Positions 1-5,886 of a stretch of 5,886 nucleotides of DNA are shown one piece after another. Source of the DNA: Lachnospiraceae bacterium UBA7598 (GTDB taxonomy: Bacteria > Bacillota > Clostridia > Lachnospirales > Lachnospiraceae). Below the pieces are notes generated by a model that was given only the letters and a program-made list of their open reading frames with translations, made no database searches and had not been told where the DNA came from. Location of the stretch: positions 1 to 5,886 of the forward strand of contig DLQV01000229.1 in NCBI GenBank assembly GCA_002474415.1, written 5' to 3'. The stretch's first letter is position 1. Each line of letters starts with the position of its first letter. The position numbers and the translations under genes are program-made.

Positions 1-2
1 TT

Positions 3-605
3 TATCTTCCGGAAGTTGCTTTTGACAAGGAGCAGTTTCTGACCGATATCCGGAACAAGTTAAAAACATTAAACAACGTGATCGTTGCCGTATCCGAAGG
101 AATCCGCGACAAAAACGGAGACTATATTACCTCCTCGAAAGCTGTGGCAGACCAGTTCGGACACCAGCAGCTCTCCGGTGCAGGAAAAGCGCTTGAATTT
201 CTTGTCAAAGAAAACATCGGCGTCAAAGTCCGCTCTGTCGAGGTTAATGTGCTGCAGCGCTGTGCCTCCCATCTGGCATCTGCTACTGACCAGGCCGAGG
301 CATTTTCGCTTGGAGAACATGCCGTATCACTCGCCGAGGAAGGAGTAACCGCCTCCATGGTAACACTGACACGTACTTCCAACGATCCATACACAGTAGC
401 CTATGACCATGCTCCAATCCGCGGCATTGCCAATGAGGCTAAGTCCATTCCGCGTGAATGGATCAATGCGCACGGAAATGATATCCGTCAGGAACTGTAC
501 GACTATCTTTATCCATTAATTCAGGGAGAAGTATCTCTGACCTACAAAAACGGTGTGCCGGTCTATATGCCGGTTCCTCATTTAAAACCAGACCATACTT
601 CATAA
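3..605 (+). CDS. 6-phosphofructokinase, C-terminal part (5' end outside window; possibly PPi-dependent)
   Basis: This is the C-terminal 200 residues of a phosphofructokinase, the cytoplasmic glycolytic enzyme that phosphorylates fructose 6-phosphate to the 1,6-bisphosphate. The reading frame is open from the window edge to TAA at 603-605. The segment VIVAVSEG (fragment residues 26-33) matches the strand and Glu that contact fructose 6-phosphate in the family. VNVLQRCASH (81-90) corresponds to the GHIQRGG-type motif, whose Arg binds the sugar phosphate. The opening YLPEVAFD and the long tail after residue 120 fit the roughly 400-residue phosphofructokinases common in Clostridia rather than the ~320-residue E. 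coli PfkA type. Many of these long forms use pyrophosphate, but the residues that decide the donor (the GGDD/GGGT region) lie upstream of the window, so PPi versus ATP (pfp versus pfkA) cannot be settled. The next gene starts 13 nt downstream, suggesting co-transcription. Confidence 0.87.
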   Translation, partial: YLPEVAFDKEQFLTDIRNKLKTLNNVIVAVSEGIRDKNGDYITSSKAVADQFGHQQLSGAGKALEFLVKENIGVKVRSVEVNVLQRCASHLASATDQAEAFSLGEHAVSLAEEGVTASMVTLTRTSNDPYTVAYDHAPIRGIANEAKSIPREWINAHGNDIRQELYDYLYPLIQGEVSLTYKNGVPVYMPVPHLKPDHTS

Positions 606-618
606 AAAGGAGATCTTT

Positions 619-2070
619 ATGGCAAAACAAACAAACTCCGGAAAAATGCTCCGCGGAATTCTCTGCGGTACCGGTGTGGCTGTTGCCGGAATCTATGCAG
701 GTTTTTGTATTTTTTACCACGGACACTATTTTCCACACACAACCATCGGGGGAATCTCCTGCGGTAACCAGACCGCTGATGCGTTGGAAACCAAAAACAT
801 CGCTTCCGCTCAAAAATATCAATTGGTCATAACTGACCGGAAAGGAAAGAAATATACCCTTTCCGGAAGTGATTTTGCATATACCTATAAGCGTTCCGGC
901 GAAGAACAGGCTCTTGTAAAACAACAGAAAATTCTGCTATGGCCTGTTGCCCTGTTTCAGAAACACACGAAGGATCTGGATCGCTCATTCCACTACGATG
1001 AAGATGCATTAAACCAGCGGATTGATGCACTCGCACTCTTTGATCCTTCCTACATTGAGGCTCCGGAAGATGCCCATCTGCAAATTACAGATGATGATTA
1101 CACCGTAATCAGTGAAAAAAATGGAAACGCTCCGATCCGCAAAGAAATCATAAAAGAAATTGAAAAAGCGGTAAATGACCAGGAAACGTCTCTGACGCTT
1201 TCCGATGCCTGCTACGAAAAACCTGCCATCACAGCAGATGACCAGCAGATTGCAGATACCGTTTCACAAATTAATCATTATACCTCTTCGACTGTCGATT
1301 ATGAGATTGATGGTGCCAACGAAGGGCTGGATAAAGGACAGATCCTGTCCTTACTTGATATCAGCAAAGACGGCTCTGTCTCCATTGATAACTCCCGGCT
1401 GACTTCCTATGTCCAGCGTCTGGCAAGTACCTACAATACCTATGGAGATGTAAGGAAATTCAAGACAAGCAAAGGGGACACCGTAAAAATCGGCGGTGGC
1501 GATTACGGCTGGGTAATAGACAAAACCAAAGAAAAAAAAGAGCTCTTAAAAGACTTAAAAGGAGGAAAACCGGTCAAACGGGAACCTGTCTATGAACAGC
1601 GGGCCATACAGAGCGGACTGGATGATATCGGCAATACTTATGTGGAAATTGACTATACCAACCAGCATCTCTGGTACTATAAGGACGGATCCCTTGTCAC
1701 AGATACCGATATTGTTTCCGGTAATATCAACAGAGGAAATGGTTCCCCGGACGGCATCTTTAAAATTGCATACAAGCAAAAAGATGCAACACTCGTCGGT
1801 GAAAATTATGCTTCTGATGTCAAATATTTTATGCCGTTTGCATACAATGTCGGAATACACGATGCAAGCTGGCGCAGCACATTTGGCAAACAGATCTACA
1901 AAACTTCCGGTTCCCATGGTTGTATCAATGTGCCTCCCAAAAAAGCCCAGAAACTTTTTCAGACTCTGGAAGTCGGCACTCCGGTAGTTGCCTATTACCG
2001 GGAACCAGTCACACTGACAGCGGAAAACACACGTATTTCCAATGCTTATTCCTACAAAGCAGATAAATAA
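619..2070 (+). CDS. L,D-transpeptidase (YkuD domain) with N-terminal membrane anchor and PG_binding_4-type region
   Basis: This is a predicted peptidoglycan cross-linking enzyme acting outside the membrane. L,D-transpeptidases form 3-3 cross-links between stem peptides through an active-site Cys and largely resist penicillins. The protein has 483 residues. A short basic N-terminus is followed by one hydrophobic segment at about 11-33, best read as a signal anchor. Residues 36-330 resemble the PG_binding_4 (VanW-like) region: T..GGI..GNQTA near 41-53, and F281 to D301 ending in GGGDYGWVID. The YkuD catalytic domain spans about 340-461. It carries His414 and the motif SHGCIN with catalytic Cys435, 21 residues apart as expected. 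The size and layout resemble Enterococcus faecium LdtFm. The ATG start is fixed by AAGGAG at 607-612 with a 6-nt spacer. The gene sits 13 nt after the phosphofructokinase gene and ends before a strong hairpin terminator. All catalytic residues are present. Confidence 0.93.
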   Translation: MAKQTNSGKMLRGILCGTGVAVAGIYAGFCIFYHGHYFPHTTIGGISCGNQTADALETKNIASAQKYQLVITDRKGKKYTLSGSDFAYTYKRSGEEQALVKQQKILLWPVALFQKHTKDLDRSFHYDEDALNQRIDALALFDPSYIEAPEDAHLQITDDDYTVISEKNGNAPIRKEIIKEIEKAVNDQETSLTLSDACYEKPAITADDQQIADTVSQINHYTSSTVDYEIDGANEGLDKGQILSLLDISKDGSVSIDNSRLTSYVQRLASTYNTYGDVRKFKTSKGDTVKIGGGDYGWVIDKTKEKKELLKDLKGGKPVKREPVYEQRAIQSGLDDIGNTYVEIDYTNQHLWYYKDGSLVTDTDIVSGNINRGNGSPDGIFKIAYKQKDATLVGENYASDVKYFMPFAYNVGIHDASWRSTFGKQIYKTSGSHGCINVPPKKAQKLFQTLEVGTPVVAYYREPVTLTAENTRISNAYSYKADK

Positions 2071-2102
2071 ACGTAAAGAGTTTCTATCTTCATCCAGCAA
2101 GC

Positions 2103-2161
2103 AAAACAGCCCATAGGATACATCATTTGTATATCCCCTATGGGCTGTTTTTATCATTTTT
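2103..2161. terminator. Bidirectional rho-independent terminator between convergent units
   Basis: A perfect 15-bp inverted repeat pairs 2103-2117 (AAAACAGCCCATAGG) with 2137-2151. Inside the loop, ATACA (2118-2122) can also pair with TGTAT (2128-2132), lengthening the hairpin across a 4-nt bulge. On the + strand the arm runs into TTTTT (2148-2152), with a second T-run at 2157-2161, a good terminator for the L,D-transpeptidase unit. On the - strand the hairpin begins 12 nt after the ABC2 stop codon and ends in TTTT followed by G, a weaker but plausible tail. The position between two converging genes supports shared use. Confidence 0.88.
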
Positions 2162-2163
2162 AT

Positions 2164-3939
2164 TTATACCCGGCTTCCCTGGTCAAACTGACTGTTATAA
2201 AGTGTTGCATAAAAACCATTTTTCGCCAGAAGCGTATCGTGATTTCCCTGCTCGATAATCTTTCCATCTTTCATGACCAAAATACTATCTGCCTCACGAA
2301 TGGTGGAAAGACGATGGGCCACGATGAAACTTGTACGTCCCTTCATCATCGTCAGGAACGCTTTTTGTATCCGGATTTCTGTTCTTGTATCAATAGATGA
2401 AGTTGCCTCATCAAGTATTAACATCGGAGGGAGGCACAGCATAACACGGGTAATACAAAGCAGCTGTTTCTGTCCCTGTGATAAATTTCCTCCATCTTCC
2501 GTAATCTCAGTATCATACCCTTTTGGCAGTCTGCGGATAAAACTGTGCGCATGACTTGCCTTTGCTGCTGCAATCATTTCTTCCTCTGTTGCATCCGGTT
2601 TTCCCATACAGATATTTTCCCGTATCGTTCCCTTTTTCAACCAGGTCTCCTGCAACACCATTCCATAATTTTTCCGCAAACTATGCCTGGTCATATGCAT
2701 CACGTCATGGCCACTCACCTGAATACATCCGGAATCAGCGTCATAAAAACGCATCAAAAGATTGATCAGCGTTGTTTTTCCACACCCGGTCGGACCGACA
2801 ATGGCAATTCTTTGTCCCGGCTGTACATGCAGATTAAAATCTTCGATCAGCTTCTGTTCCGGCACGTAAGAAAAATAAACATGATCAATATCCACAGTTC
2901 CGTCTGCCTGTTCCAACTGATATGCATCCGCTGCATCCGGCTCCTCTTCTCTCGCCTCAATCAATTCGAAAAACCGTGCAGCACAGGCCAGGGCATTCTG
3001 CAATTCTGTCACAACGCCCGAAATTTCATTAAACGGCTTGGTATACTGGTTTGCGTAAGACAGAAAACAGGAAAGATTTCCGACAGAAAATGCTCCTCCT
3101 GTCAAAATAACCGCAAGTGCTCCCGTAATACCCACAGCTGCATACACCAGACTGTTTACGAAACGTGTACTTGGATTTACCAGACTCGAAAAAAAAGTTG
3201 CCCGCAAAGAATATTTCTGCAGACGGTTATTCACATCTGCAAACTGGTCAAGTGCTTCCTCTTCATGACAAAATGCCTGCACAACTTTCTGATTCCCGAC
3301 CATTTCTTCAATCAATGCCGTCTGCTCTCCTCTGGTCTGTGTCTGCAGCTGAAACATCGAATATGTCTTTTTTGCAATGAAACTTGCGACAAACAGAGAT
3401 ACCGGTGTCAGAAGAACAACCACCAGTGTAATCTTCACATTTACAAAAACCATAAACAGCAATGTTCCTATGATTGTTGCCAGACCGGTAAATAACTGGG
3501 TAAATCCCATCAAAAGACCATCCGCAAATGTATCCACATCCGCAATGATACGGCTCACCATATCTCCATGGGAATGACTGTCAATATAGGACAATGGCAG
3601 ATGTTCTATTTTATCAAATGCGTCTCTTCGGATATCACGGACGATATTATACGTCATGCGGTTATTGCACATATTCATAACCCACTGTGCTGCAGCTGTA
3701 ATAGCGATTACAATCACGCCTTCTTTTGCGATTGCAAGAATTCCCGCAAAATCCACATTTCCTTTATCGAGAATCAGATCAATGGCGCGTCCCGTCAGAA
3801 TCGGGAAATACAATGTCAACGCCACAGATATGGTTGCCAGTACAATCGACAGAATCAATATAGGAATATAATGCTTCAGATAATGCATCACCTTTTTTAA
3901 TGTTGCAATCTGTCCGGTCATATTCTTCTGTTTAGACAT
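2164..3939 (-). CDS. ABC exporter half-transporter, TM288/LmrD/YheH-like subunit with the catalytic Walker B Glu (ABC2)
   Basis: This is one subunit of a predicted heterodimeric ABC exporter in the cytoplasmic membrane, which pumps substrates outward using ATP. With ATG at 3939 it has 591 residues: six predicted membrane helices within about 22-310, then the nucleotide-binding domain. Visible motifs are A-loop Tyr358, Walker A GPTGCGKTT (382-390, Lys388), Q-loop Gln430, signature LSQGQ (486-490), Walker B LILDE (507-511, catalytic Glu511), D-loop SSID (514-517) and switch His542. The catalytic residues are intact, but the signature has Gln where LSGGQ has its first Gly. This is the pattern of the TM288-like partner. 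ATG 3939 is preferred over the in-frame GTG at 3948 because GGAGG (3952-3948) lies 8 nt before the ATG and the GTG uses a base of that site. The gene overlaps the end of ABC1 by 8 nt, so the two are surely one operon. The substrate is unknown; multidrug efflux is the usual guess for the family, not something the sequence shows. Confidence 0.94.
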   Translation of the reverse strand: MSKQKNMTGQIATLKKVMHYLKHYIPILILSIVLATISVALTLYFPILTGRAIDLILDKGNVDFAGILAIAKEGVIVIAITAAAQWVMNMCNNRMTYNIVRDIRRDAFDKIEHLPLSYIDSHSHGDMVSRIIADVDTFADGLLMGFTQLFTGLATIIGTLLFMVFVNVKITLVVVLLTPVSLFVASFIAKKTYSMFQLQTQTRGEQTALIEEMVGNQKVVQAFCHEEEALDQFADVNNRLQKYSLRATFFSSLVNPSTRFVNSLVYAAVGITGALAVILTGGAFSVGNLSCFLSYANQYTKPFNEISGVVTELQNALACAARFFELIEAREEEPDAADAYQLEQADGTVDIDHVYFSYVPEQKLIEDFNLHVQPGQRIAIVGPTGCGKTTLINLLMRFYDADSGCIQVSGHDVMHMTRHSLRKNYGMVLQETWLKKGTIRENICMGKPDATEEEMIAAAKASHAHSFIRRLPKGYDTEITEDGGNLSQGQKQLLCITRVMLCLPPMLILDEATSSIDTRTEIRIQKAFLTMMKGRTSFIVAHRLSTIREADSILVMKDGKIIEQGNHDTLLAKNGFYATLYNSQFDQGSRV

Positions 3940-5686
3940 TTCCAGCACCTCCGTTCTTTTTCAGATCTTCTTTCTTAAACTGGGATTCATAGATTTCACG
4001 ATAGATTTCACAGTTTTTCAGCAATTCCTCATGTGTCCCCAGTCCTACTGCCTGTCCATCATCCATCACCAGTATCTGATCTGCAAACTGAATGGAGGAA
4101 GTTCTCTGGGAAACAATAAATATGGTTTTATTTCCCTGCAGATTACGCAGTGCAGCCCTCAGGCGCGCATCGGTGGCAAAATCGAGTGCCGATGCACTGT
4201 CATCGAGAATCAGAATTTCCGGATCTTTTACAACGGCACGCGCAATCGTCAGACGCTGCTTTTGCCCGCCGGACAGATTTCTTCCGCCCTGTTCAATCAC
4301 ATAATCCAGACCACCTTCTTTTCCCTTTACCACATCCGTTGCCTGCGCAACCTCTATGGCATGCCACAGCTGTTCTTCTGTCGCATCCGGATTTCCCCAG
4401 CGCAGATTCTGTGCAATCGTTCCCTGGAATAATACTGCTTTCTGCATAACAACGCCAATACGCTGCCGCAAATCTTCAAGTTTATACTCCCGCACATCCG
4501 TTCCAGCAACTTTTACACTGCCTTCCGATACATCATAAAAACGCGGAATCAGACTGATCACGGAACTTTTTCCGGATCCGGTTCCTCCAATAATTCCAAT
4601 CGTCTGTCCCTTTTTCACTTTTAAATTAATGTCCGTAAGGGAATCCTGAGCATTCCCTGCATATTTCATAGAAACATGAGAAAATTCGACTTCCAGCTCA
4701 TTGGATGTATGTTCCTTGGTTCCTGCAGCCGGATCTGTAATTGTTGGAGCAACCTCAAGCACTTCCTGAATACGGTTTCCACAGGCAATTGCCTTATTGA
4801 TGGTAATAATCAAATTTGCAAGTTTCACCAGTTCCACCAGAATCTGTGACATATAATTTACCAGCGCAATAACCTCTCCCTGGCTGATCCGTCCGACATC
4901 AACCTGACGGCCTCCCACCCAGATCACAGCGATAATTGCAAAATTGATGATCACATAGGTCAAAGGATTCATCAGTGTGGAAATTCTTCCCACCAGCATC
5001 TGAATCTTTGTCAGATACGCATTACTTTCATTAAAATCCCTGGTTTCCTCGTCCTGTTTGTTAAATGCACGAATGACACGTGCTCCATCCAGATTCTCCC
5101 GTGTATGCCCAAGTACTTCATCCAGTCCACGCTGTACCTTTTTAAACAGTGGAATACTGACTAACATCACCGAAAAAACGACAACCGACAACAGTGGAAT
5201 TGTCACAACAAAGATCAAAGCAGACTTTACATCCACGGTAAATGCCATGATCATTGCACCAAACACAATAAACGGGGAACGCAAAAACAACCGGAGTACC
5301 ATATTCACGCCCGACTGCGTCTGATTGATATCACTGGTCATTCGCGTGATCAGAGTCGACGTTCCGATCGTATCCATTTCCGAAAAAGATAATTTCTGAA
5401 TATGGGAGAACAGTGCATAGCGGACTTTTGTAGAAAAGCCTACTGCCGCTTTGGCCGCAAAATATTGTGCCGTAATCGAACAGGTCAATCCGATCAGTGC
5501 AAGCAGCACCATGACACCACCCATCTTAAAAATATACGGCTTATTGGACGCCGCAATTCCATGATCAATAATTGCCGCTACTACCAGTGGAACAATCAGC
5601 TCAAAAGAGGCTTCCAGCAGCTTAAATAGTGGAGCAAGAATACATTCTTTCCGGTATTCTTTCAGATAAATCAGTAATTTTCTCAT
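3932..5686 (-). CDS. ABC exporter half-transporter, TM287/LmrC/YheI-like subunit with a degenerate ATP site (ABC1)
   Basis: This is the first gene of the exporter operon, 584 residues, partner of the downstream ABC2. Six membrane helices are predicted at about 15-41, 55-78, 133-153, 155-179, 240-259 and 270-295, followed by the nucleotide-binding domain. Motifs are A-loop Tyr342, Walker A GGTGSGKSS (367-375, Lys373), Q-loop Gln415, a canonical LSGGQ signature (471-475), Walker B LILDD (492-496) and D-loop SALD (499-502). Two catalytic positions are changed: Asp496 replaces the catalytic Glu, and Gln527 replaces the switch His (IVSQR). This pattern is known for the non-catalytic-site subunit of heterodimeric exporters. 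The C-terminal YREIYESQF also fits TM287-like proteins. The start is ATG at 5686, with AAGGA (5700-5696) 9 nt upstream. A good promoter lies just upstream, and the leader is only about 30 nt. No dedicated regulator gene is visible beside it. The transported substrate cannot be read from the sequence. Confidence 0.94.
   Translation of the reverse strand: MRKLLIYLKEYRKECILAPLFKLLEASFELIVPLVVAAIIDHGIAASNKPYIFKMGGVMVLLALIGLTCSITAQYFAAKAAVGFSTKVRYALFSHIQKLSFSEMDTIGTSTLITRMTSDINQTQSGVNMVLRLFLRSPFIVFGAMIMAFTVDVKSALIFVVTIPLLSVVVFSVMLVSIPLFKKVQRGLDEVLGHTRENLDGARVIRAFNKQDEETRDFNESNAYLTKIQMLVGRISTLMNPLTYVIINFAIIAVIWVGGRQVDVGRISQGEVIALVNYMSQILVELVKLANLIITINKAIACGNRIQEVLEVAPTITDPAAGTKEHTSNELEVEFSHVSMKYAGNAQDSLTDINLKVKKGQTIGIIGGTGSGKSSVISLIPRFYDVSEGSVKVAGTDVREYKLEDLRQRIGVVMQKAVLFQGTIAQNLRWGNPDATEEQLWHAIEVAQATDVVKGKEGGLDYVIEQGGRNLSGGQKQRLTIARAVVKDPEILILDDSASALDFATDARLRAALRNLQGNKTIFIVSQRTSSIQFADQILVMDDGQAVGLGTHEELLKNCEIYREIYESQFKKEDLKKNGGAGNV
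3948..3952 (-). promoter_or_regulatory. Ribosome binding site of ABC2, embedded in the ABC1 coding sequence
   Basis: On the - strand GGAGG is followed by an 8-nt spacer and ATG at 3939. The site lies within the codons for the Gly-Gly pair near the ABC1 C-terminus (GGAGNV). It decides the ABC2 start, and with the 8-nt gene overlap it suggests translational coupling of the two subunits. Confidence 0.85.
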
Positions 5687-5721
5687 AATCCCTTTTCCTT
5701 TTATATTTATTTGCCTGAATC

Positions 5722-5750
5722 ATTATAACACTCGCACATGGTGGATTCAA
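5722..5750 (-). promoter_or_regulatory. Sigma-A-type promoter of the ABC exporter operon
   Basis: On the - strand a -35 element TTGAAT (5750-5745) is separated by exactly 17 bp from a perfect -10 TATAAT (5727-5722). TG precedes the -10 by one base (an extended -10). Transcription would start near 5715, giving a leader of about 30 nt before ATG 5686. The promoter lies downstream of the terminator at 5816-5789, so the exporter operon has its own transcription start. Confidence 0.82.
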
Positions 5751-5765
5751 CCGCTTTACCGCTTT
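5750..5765 (-). repeat. Tandem direct repeat AAAGCGGT x2 abutting the -35 box
   Basis: On the - strand AAAGCGGT occurs twice with no gap (5765-5758 and 5757-5750). The last T of the second copy is the first base of the -35 element. The position would suit an activator or repressor site, but the repeat is short and no regulator is visible, so function is only inferred. It could be chance. Confidence 0.5.
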
Positions 5766-5787
5766 CCCTTTTTCATTTATGCAACGA

Positions 5788-5816
5788 CAAAAAGACCGGC
5801 ACAAGCCAGTCTCTTT
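5788..5816 (-). terminator. Rho-independent terminator of the gene entering from the right edge
   Basis: Read on the - strand, AAAGAGACTGGC (5816-5805) pairs with GCCGGTCTTTTT (5800-5789) around a TTGT loop, with two G-T wobbles. The 3' arm ends in five T. The hairpin begins 25 nt after the stop codon of the Cys-rich partial gene and lies upstream of the exporter promoter, which separates the two transcription units. Confidence 0.78.
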
Positions 5817-5841
5817 GCAATAAAGTATGTTGAACATTTAA

Positions 5842-5886
5842 TTAATGGCACCCATGACAGTTCTTGCAGTCACCACCACAGGTTAT
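5842..5886 (-). CDS. C-terminal end of a Cys-rich protein, possibly a FeoB-associated small membrane protein (partial)
   Basis: The frame that enters from the right edge reads ITCGGDCKNCHGCH and stops at TAA (5844-5842). Four Cys and two His in 14 residues, ending a frame that is followed 25 nt later by an intrinsic terminator, suggest a real gene end rather than noise. FeoB-associated Cys-rich membrane proteins of Clostridia, small single-pass proteins found beside ferrous iron transporters, often end in a CGG.C..C..C tail of this kind. If so, ferrous iron transport genes would lie just outside the window. Other metal-binding tails cannot be excluded. One other frame, ending PVVVTARTVMGAIN, is a less distinctive alternative. 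The start and most of the protein lie outside the window. Confidence 0.45.
   Translation of the reverse strand: MTCGGDCKNCHGCH

Noticed and set aside
652..720. Lipobox/lipoprotein signal in the L,D-transpeptidase N-terminus (Cys16 or Cys30)
   Set aside because: Residues before either Cys do not fit the lipobox (L-A/S-G/A-C), and the hydrophobic stretch reads better as an uncleaved anchor.
463..924. Open frame of 153 codons on the - strand
   Set aside because: It is antisense across the phosphofructokinase/L,D-transpeptidase junction, where both sense genes are well supported.
1555..2157. Open frame of 200 codons on the - strand
   Set aside because: It is antisense to the L,D-transpeptidase catalytic domain and runs through the terminator hairpin; the sense frame has clear catalytic motifs.
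2545..3495. Open frame of 316 codons on the + strand, rich in Cys and His
   Set aside because: It lies wholly antisense within ABC2, whose frame is certain from its motifs. The composition is what antisense reading of a membrane protein gene produces, there is no convincing ribosome site, and no domain is recognisable.
3937..3948. GTG at 3948 as the ABC2 start
   Set aside because: It overlaps the GGAGG site and has no ribosome site of its own at proper spacing; ATG 3939 has ideal spacing.
5622..5837. Open frame of 71 codons on the - strand upstream of ABC1
   Set aside because: It runs through the terminator, the promoter and into the ABC1 start in another frame, with no recognisable protein; it is noncoding control region.
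5831..5845. AT-rich palindrome TTAATTAA just after the Cys-rich stop codon
   Set aside because: It is short, low in complexity and not placed at any promoter or hairpin; chance is sufficient.

Overview
The window looks like ordinary chromosome from a Gram-positive member of the Clostridia, most likely Lachnospiraceae or a close relative. The evidence is a moderate G+C of roughly 45% (judged by eye), purine-rich Shine-Dalgarno sites, an LdtFm-type L,D-transpeptidase, a long-type phosphofructokinase and a TM287/288-type ABC exporter pair. The species cannot be fixed from the sequence alone. I see no phage, IS, CRISPR, tRNA, rRNA or toxin-antitoxin signature.

Left block, + strand (1-2070): the last 200 codons of a 6-phosphofructokinase (possibly PPi-dependent) are followed after only 13 nt by a complete membrane-anchored L,D-transpeptidase of 483 residues. 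The two are probably co-transcribed. They are followed by a strong 15-bp hairpin (2103-2151) that lies between two converging units and can act as a shared terminator.

Right block, - strand (5886-2164): reading leftwards, the C-terminal 14 codons of a Cys-rich protein (tentatively a FeoB-associated small membrane protein) run into an intrinsic terminator (5816-5789). A near-consensus extended -10 promoter (5750-5722) then starts a two-gene operon encoding a heterodimeric type IV ABC exporter (ABC1, 5686-3932; ABC2, 3939-2164). The two genes overlap by 8 nt (ATGTCTAA), and the ribosome binding site of the second lies inside the first. ABC1 has degenerate catalytic residues (Walker B D-D, Gln in the switch loop) and a normal LSGGQ. 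ABC2 has normal catalytic residues but an LSQGQ signature. The dimer would therefore have one hydrolytic and one degenerate ATP site, as in TM287/288, LmrCD and BmrCD.

No previously undescribed system is evident. The points most worth a second look are the tandem AAAGCGGT repeat abutting the exporter promoter, the phosphofructokinase/L,D-transpeptidase pairing, and the identity of the Cys-rich gene at the right edge.
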